The translations under genes and the position numbers were made by a program. From Solirubrobacter pauli (GTDB lineage: Bacteria > Actinomycetota > Thermoleophilia > Solirubrobacterales > Solirubrobacteraceae), in NCBI RefSeq assembly GCF_003633755.1, contig NZ_RBIL01000001.1, positions 295,426 through 359,425 on the forward strand: DNA of 64,000 nt. Reading direction: 5' to 3'. Under the pieces are notes generated by a model. The model was not told the origin of the DNA. It was given only the letters and a program-made list of their open reading frames with translations, and did not search any database. Position 1 is the stretch's first letter, and each line of letters opens with the position of its first letter. Positions 60,494 to 64,000 of the stretch are shown here, piece after piece.

Positions 60494-60969
60494 CCGGCGT
60501 GGTCGCCGTCAAGTCCCCTCTCCTGGTCGCTGTGCAGCTGGACGGGCCTCGGCTGCTCTCGCCCGCCGGCGACGTGCTCGCCGTCCTGGGCGACGATCAG
60601 CAGTGGCGCACCCGGGACGGCGCGATCGCCACCGAGCTCGTGCTCGCGCTGGACCCAGCTCCCGTGCGTGCGCACGTGGACCCGGACGCGCAGAAGCGCG
60701 CCGACGCCGTTTGGATCCTCACGGCCCTGCAGGACTTGCGCGTGCTGTGCGAGCAGCAGGAGGAGTTCACCGCCGACGACGTCTGGGCCGCGCTACGGAT
60801 GCCGCCGCGCGAGAGCCGCATGATCGGCGCGCTGATGGCCGCCGGACGACGGCACGGCCTCGTCGAGGCCACCGATCGCCACAAGCCGTCCGAGCGCGAC
60901 GTCAACAACCGACGGCCTGTGCTCGTCTGGCGCTCGCTGCTCGCCGGCCAACAACGCCTCGGCGCTTAG
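60490..60969 (+). CDS. winged-helix-like hypothetical protein
   Basis: 159 residues. The end EFTADDVWAALRMPPRESRM, then GALMAAGRRHGLVEATDRHK and RRPVLVWRSLL is a pattern known from actinophage proteins of unknown function with a winged-helix shape. N-terminal part is beta-rich. Confidence 0.65.
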   Translation: MTGVVAVKSPLLVAVQLDGPRLLSPAGDVLAVLGDDQQWRTRDGAIATELVLALDPAPVRAHVDPDAQKRADAVWILTALQDLRVLCEQQEEFTADDVWAALRMPPRESRMIGALMAAGRRHGLVEATDRHKPSERDVNNRRPVLVWRSLLAGQQRLGA

Positions 60970-61030
60970 CCGCGCAGCTCGAGGCACGACCACACCACTG
61001 CTTGTCGCCCACCGCGGCGACCGGCCCGCG

Positions 61031-61098
61031 CCCCGCCCAGGTTTGCACACGTCCGTGTGCTCGGTCAGGGGCTTCACCGGGCCCGCCGCCGAGCGGGC
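61031..61098 (+). ncRNA. repeated structured RNA motif, copy 2
   Basis: CCCCGCCCAGGTTT is identical to copy 1. The first stem is GCACAC/GTGTGC (61045-61050, 61055-61060), a compensatory change relative to GCACGC/GCGTGC. The second stem is GCCCGC/GCGGGC (61081-61086, 61093-61098). The outer pairing is weaker. Preceded by hairpin GTCGCC/GGCGAC (61004-61009, 61016-61021). Confidence 0.6.
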
Positions 61099-61132
61099 AG
61101 CCACACCGAACTTCAAGGAGTCACGCCGAGCC

Positions 61133-61567
61133 GTGCCATCCACCTTCGCGATCGACGTCAGAACCCCTGACGCCTCAGACCCTGCGGTCAGCTGGACCGT
61201 TTGCCATACGCTCGCCGACGTCGAGACCGCTCTGCGGCGGCTCGCGCCCGCGCTTCCCGCCGGCGACCGCAACGTGCTCGTCTCCGAGCTTGCGCTGCTG
61301 GGTTCCTTCAGCGTCCGCTGCGACTACGGCCAGATCGCGGTCCGCCGCGAGGCGTTCAACGTCGGCCAGTCGGTCTGCGACCGCGAGCACAGCGCTCCCG
61401 GCGTGGTCGCCGGGTTCGACGCCGACGGCACCACACGCGTCGCGTGGACCACCAGCGGCGCGCCGCTCTCGCACGAACCGCGCAGCCTCACGCGCTCCGC
61501 TCAGCCTGCCGCGCCGGCCCTTCAGGACCGCGCCAAGCTCCTCCCGTTCTGGGTGCGGACGCGATGA
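61133..61567 (+). CDS. hypothetical protein behind RNA motif copy 2
   Basis: 144 residues from GTG 61133; AAGGAG 12 nt upstream. Segments VSWTVCHTLADVETALRRLA and NVLVSELALLGSFSVRCDYG look folded, then a beta part (IAVRREAFNVGQSVCD; GVVAGFDADGTTRVAWTTSG). Overlaps the next gene by 4 nt. Not recognised. Confidence 0.65.
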   Translation: MPSTFAIDVRTPDASDPAVSWTVCHTLADVETALRRLAPALPAGDRNVLVSELALLGSFSVRCDYGQIAVRREAFNVGQSVCDREHSAPGVVAGFDADGTTRVAWTTSGAPLSHEPRSLTRSAQPAAPALQDRAKLLPFWVRTR

Positions 61568-62022
61568 GCAGCCACACGTCCGCGTGGGACGAGCTGCCCG
61601 CCGAGATCGTCGAAGTGATCCTCGCCGCCTCAGACCTTGCCGACTGCACGCGCGGCGAAGTCGGCTACGACGATCCGGCTGCGGCCTGCAAGCGATTGGA
61701 TGCGGCGCTGACCGCCTTCGGCAACGATCGGCTCGCGAAGCTTCAAGCCGCGCCACCTCCTGCCGTTCCGGCGCGCTCGCCACGCCAGCGCGTCCCGGCC
61801 AGCGTGCAGCCCTTGGTCGCCATCACCGGCTACCAGCTGCGCCAGCTGGCCGCGCACTACGCGCCGCTGCTTGGCGACGAGGACCACGTCTGGATGCACC
61901 CGGCCGAAGGCTCGGCCGAGGACGAGGTCTACGACATCACCACCGGCGGGCTGCGCATCCACGAACAGCCGATGGACACCGCCAAAGCCACCTTCCCCGC
62001 CTACCCGGAGCACCGGCGATGA
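61564..62022 (+). CDS. hypothetical protein
   Basis: 152 residues. Helical N-terminal part (WDELPAEIVEVILAASDLAD), proline linker, then PLVAITGYQLRQLAAHYAPL and EDHVWMHPAEGSAEDEVYDI. Coupled to neighbours on both sides. Confidence 0.6.
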   Translation: MSSHTSAWDELPAEIVEVILAASDLADCTRGEVGYDDPAAACKRLDAALTAFGNDRLAKLQAAPPPAVPARSPRQRVPASVQPLVAITGYQLRQLAAHYAPLLGDEDHVWMHPAEGSAEDEVYDITTGGLRIHEQPMDTAKATFPAYPEHRR

Positions 62023-62315
62023 GCTCGCCCACGCTGGCGCAACGCGCCGCCACGCGCGCCCTGGCCGCCGAGTTCGGCCCCGCTCTGATCTGGTCGCTCG
62101 AGCACAACGACGCCGGCACCCAGCTCATCTGGACCGACACCACGCCGACGCTCGCGATGCTCGTCGACCTCGACGGCGCGATCAGCAGCCCGCTCGGCGG
62201 CGACCCCGAACGCTGGAACCGCGAAGCGGACCACTTTGATCGCGCCCGCGTCACCAACGCGGCGCGACGGACCCTCGAAGCCGTCGAACGCGCCGTGCCC
62301 GTCACGTACATCTGA
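62019..62315 (+). CDS. hypothetical protein
   Basis: 98 residues. ATRALAAEFGPALIWSLEHN, then LIWTDTTPTLAMLVDLDGAI and TLEAVERAVPVTY. Not recognised; last gene of the run behind motif copy 2. Confidence 0.6.
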   Translation: MSSPTLAQRAATRALAAEFGPALIWSLEHNDAGTQLIWTDTTPTLAMLVDLDGAISSPLGGDPERWNREADHFDRARVTNAARRTLEAVERAVPVTYI

Positions 62316-62332
62316 GCGGACGCTTCGCGCCT

Positions 62333-62350
62333 CGAGCCCTCCCGGGCTCG
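62333..62350 (+). terminator. hairpin CGAGCCC/GGGCTCG
   Basis: 62333-62339 with 62344-62350, 4-nt loop. Between the end of the previous run and RNA motif copy 3. Confidence 0.6.
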
Positions 62351-62392
62351 ACCACTGCCGAACGTCTGCCCCGGCTACCGCCGCAAGGCCTG

Positions 62393-62457
62393 GCCCGCCC
62401 AGGTTTGCACGCACGCGTGCTGAGGGCTTGGGCATCAGTCCCCGCAGCGGGTGGGGC
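62393..62457 (+). ncRNA. repeated structured RNA motif, copy 3
   Basis: CCCGCCCAGGTTT, stem GCACGC/GCGTGC (62407-62412, 62415-62420), outer pairing CCCAGG (62398-62403) with CTTGGG (62427-62432), second stem CCCC/GGGG (62440-62443, 62453-62456) around CGCAGCGGGT, close to CGCATCGGGT in copy 1. Confidence 0.6.
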
Positions 62458-62484
62458 CTCCGACTCTTCAAGGGAACCAACTGC

Positions 62485-62682
62485 ATGTTTCTCGTGCCTG
62501 TCTTGCTGAAGATCGACGCGGTCAGTGCGCTCGCCGCCGAGCAGACCGCTCACGCCATCACGGTCGACCACCTGGTCACGGTCGGCGGTGCCCGCCAGAT
62601 GGACGAGCGGCGCGCTGCGCGAACCACGTTCGACCTGGTCGTGCTGGCCGACAACGTCGAGCTGCCGGCCGAAAACCTCTGA
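62485..62682 (+). CDS. small hypothetical protein behind RNA motif copy 3
   Basis: 65 residues. CAAGGGA upstream. Strands FLVPVLLKIDAVSALAAEQ, HAITVDHLVTVGGARQ and FDLVVLADNVELP suggest a small alpha/beta unit. TGATG overlap with the next gene. Confidence 0.6.
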   Translation: MFLVPVLLKIDAVSALAAEQTAHAITVDHLVTVGGARQMDERRAARTTFDLVVLADNVELPAENL

Positions 62683-63377
62683 TGAAGCTCGCGCCGTTCA
62701 CCTGGCGAGTCGGCGTGGACAACTGCTTCGGCTACGTGATCGCAGCCGACGGCTCCAGCCGCGAGCTGGTCGAGACGCACCTGTTCCACGCCAACTACGG
62801 CGTGGTGGTCCGCCTCACGGACGGCGCTCGCCTGCGCGTGCCCGTCGATCGCGGCTGGCTCTTTGAGCAGCTGACCGCAGAATCGGCGTGCGCGATCGCG
62901 GGCATCCCCGCCCCCGAGGTGGACGGCGCGGCCGAGCTTGAGCGGCGCATCGACCCGTTCCACGTCGAACGGCACCGCAGCGCCCTGTGGTGCGCGCTGA
63001 TCGAGCTGATCCGCTCGCGCTCCCTGCCCTGCGGGTACAGCTTGCGCGCCCAGCTGGATGGGCGCTGGGACGGCCACTACCGGGCCGCCAGCGACGAGGA
63101 CCCCGAGGCGTTCGCCGCCGCGGTCAACGAACGCGTCAGCAACACGCCCGAGCTTGACCCGATCACGGCGTGCCTGCGCGAGCTGGCCGCCGACGCCGGC
63201 GGCCGCGACCGCGCCGCGGCCGCGCAGCTGCTGCGCACCGGCTGGACCGACGCGCTGCGCGCACTGCCCGACACGCTCGAGGCGGCCGCGGCCGCACTCG
63301 CGCGCCACACGCCGCTGACGACTCCCGTCAGCGACCACACCACCGACGACGCCGCGCCGCAACTGGCGCTGCTCTGA
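62682..63377 (+). CDS. hypothetical protein
   Basis: 231 residues. N-terminal beta part (FTWRVGVDNCFGYVIAADGS; LFHANYGVVVRLTDGARLRV), helical C-terminal half (RHRSALWCALIELIRSRSLP; AAAAQLLRTGWTDALRALPD). Not recognised. Confidence 0.6.
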   Translation: MKLAPFTWRVGVDNCFGYVIAADGSSRELVETHLFHANYGVVVRLTDGARLRVPVDRGWLFEQLTAESACAIAGIPAPEVDGAAELERRIDPFHVERHRSALWCALIELIRSRSLPCGYSLRAQLDGRWDGHYRAASDEDPEAFAAAVNERVSNTPELDPITACLRELAADAGGRDRAAAAQLLRTGWTDALRALPDTLEAAAAALARHTPLTTPVSDHTTDDAAPQLALL

Positions 63378-63409
63378 CACCCCTCAACCACGAAAGGACT
63401 CCTGGTCTC

Positions 63410-64000
63410 GTGCTCACTCCCGGCGGCGCCCTGAGCGTCTTCGACCCCGCACGTGTTCCGAGCGGACGCGGCGAATCCATGCACCTGTTCAGCGGCGCCG
63501 GCGGTGACCTGCAGGCCTCCGAGATGGCCGGTCTGCGCCCTCGCTTTGCGGCCAACCACTGGACCCGCGCGATCGACACCAGCTCACGCAACTTCAACGA
63601 CGTCGACCACGCCATCGGCGACCTATCGGTCATCGACTCCAAGCGGTTCCCGCGTGGGTTCGCGAACATCCTGTTCGCCTCGCCCGAGTGCGACGGGCAC
63701 AGCTCGGCGCGCAACTACCGCGAGGCGCTCAGCGAGCTCGGCCCCTACTACGGGCCCGGGCACAAGAAGAACGGCATCGAGCGCTCGCGCTGCACGATGT
63801 GGTGCCCGCAGCGCTGGGCCGACTACCACCGCTTCGACTTCGTCGTCATGGAGAACGTCGTCGACGTCGTCCGCTGGGGCGCGTTCGAGTCGTGGGTCGC
63901 CGAGTGGAAAAAGCTCGGTTACAACCTCAAAGCGGTCTTCGCCAACTCGGCGTTCTTCGGCGCTCCGCAGTCGCGCGACCGCGTCTACTTCGTCGCCTAT
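63410..64000 (+). CDS. DNA cytosine-C5 methyltransferase (3' end outside window)
   Basis: 197 residues visible from GTG 63410 (GAAAGGA upstream). SAM motif I is MHLFSGAGGD. Motif IV is ASPECDGHS, where PEC replaces the common PPC but the catalytic Cys is kept. Motif VI is DFVVMENV and motif VIII is FGAPQSRDRVYFV. No restriction endonuclease is visible before it, so it may be an orphan that protects the element's DNA. Confidence 0.88.
   Translation, partial: MLTPGGALSVFDPARVPSGRGESMHLFSGAGGDLQASEMAGLRPRFAANHWTRAIDTSSRNFNDVDHAIGDLSVIDSKRFPRGFANILFASPECDGHSSARNYREALSELGPYYGPGHKKNGIERSRCTMWCPQRWADYHRFDFVVMENVVDVVRWGAFESWVAEWKKLGYNLKAVFANSAFFGAPQSRDRVYFVAY

Noticed and set aside
1-64000. CRISPR array, rRNA or tRNA genes
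   Set aside because: No regularly spaced direct repeats, no Cas motifs and no cloverleaf or rRNA sequence recognised.

Overview
The window is high-GC, with many GTG/TTG starts, stop/start overlaps of the ATGA or GTGA type, and secreted proteins that carry Pro/Thr-rich linkers and a basic C-terminal beta domain. This points to an actinomycete-like host, and the style of the secreted proteins suggests a Thermoleophilia/Solirubrobacterales-type organism (inference; no rRNA or other marker is present). Most of the window reads as one large mobile element, an integrative conjugative element or a plasmid, carrying its own regulatory logic.

Layout. 1-5.2 kb: end of a secreted protein, a STAND-like NTPase with a small coupled partner (both on the minus strand), and a FadR-type regulator. 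5.3-8.5 kb: a large serine integrase with an unusual three-repeat C-terminus, then two small overlapping membrane-protein genes. 8.7-13.6 kb: excisionase-like HTH protein, replication-relaxation-like protein, VirD4/TraD-type coupling ATPase, ParA and a ParA partner. 13.6-18.2 kb: two paralogous small proteins, each behind a conserved 270-nt leader, plus several small or broken genes. 18.2-22.3 kb: a HEPN-motif protein, a frameshifted gene and a tyrosine recombinase with an internal stop. 22.4-33.8 kb: secreted proteins (M14 carboxypeptidase, beta-helix protein, a 1275-residue repeat protein, a lipoprotein). 34.6-41.4 kb: a sigma factor fused to a zinc-binding anti-sigma-like motif and a membrane anchor, in one run with a Ca-binding-repeat protein, a subtilase and another secreted protein. 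41.5-53.1 kb: a type IV secretion apparatus (pilin-like, VirB6-like, VirB3/PrgI-like, secreted NucA/NucB-type nuclease, VirB4, VirB1/NlpC hydrolase, VirB8-like, ParA-like). 53.6-64 kb: SSB, primase with zinc finger, DUF1643, SLOG protein, many small unknowns and the start of a cytosine-C5 methyltransferase.

Main observation. Six near-identical sites (GGGACA, 13-14 nt, CCTCCTAG or CCTCCTAA) precede the excisionase-like gene, the coupling-ATPase/ParA operon, a small gene near 14.9 kb, both T4SS operons and the ssb-side operon. In four of them the ATG lies exactly 33 nt after the first G of GGGACA, as expected of leaderless mRNAs. A seventh, diverged site with the same internal spacing precedes the membrane-tethered sigma factor gene. 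The simplest reading is that this sigma factor controls the conjugation regulon and itself. Its membrane anchor, the subtilase in the same gene run and a C-terminal FSxEFRP peptide shared with the first T4SS protein suggest control by proteolysis at the membrane.

A second layer is RNA-like. A hairpin-rich motif (CCCGCCCAGGTTTGCAC followed by a stem with compensatory changes) occurs three times in 2.4 kb upstream of different small genes. A 270-nt leader is duplicated upstream of two paralogs, and ssb has a nested-hairpin leader. The 15.2-22.3 kb part holds at least four genes broken by single lesions. No relaxase, tRNA, rRNA or CRISPR array was recognised.
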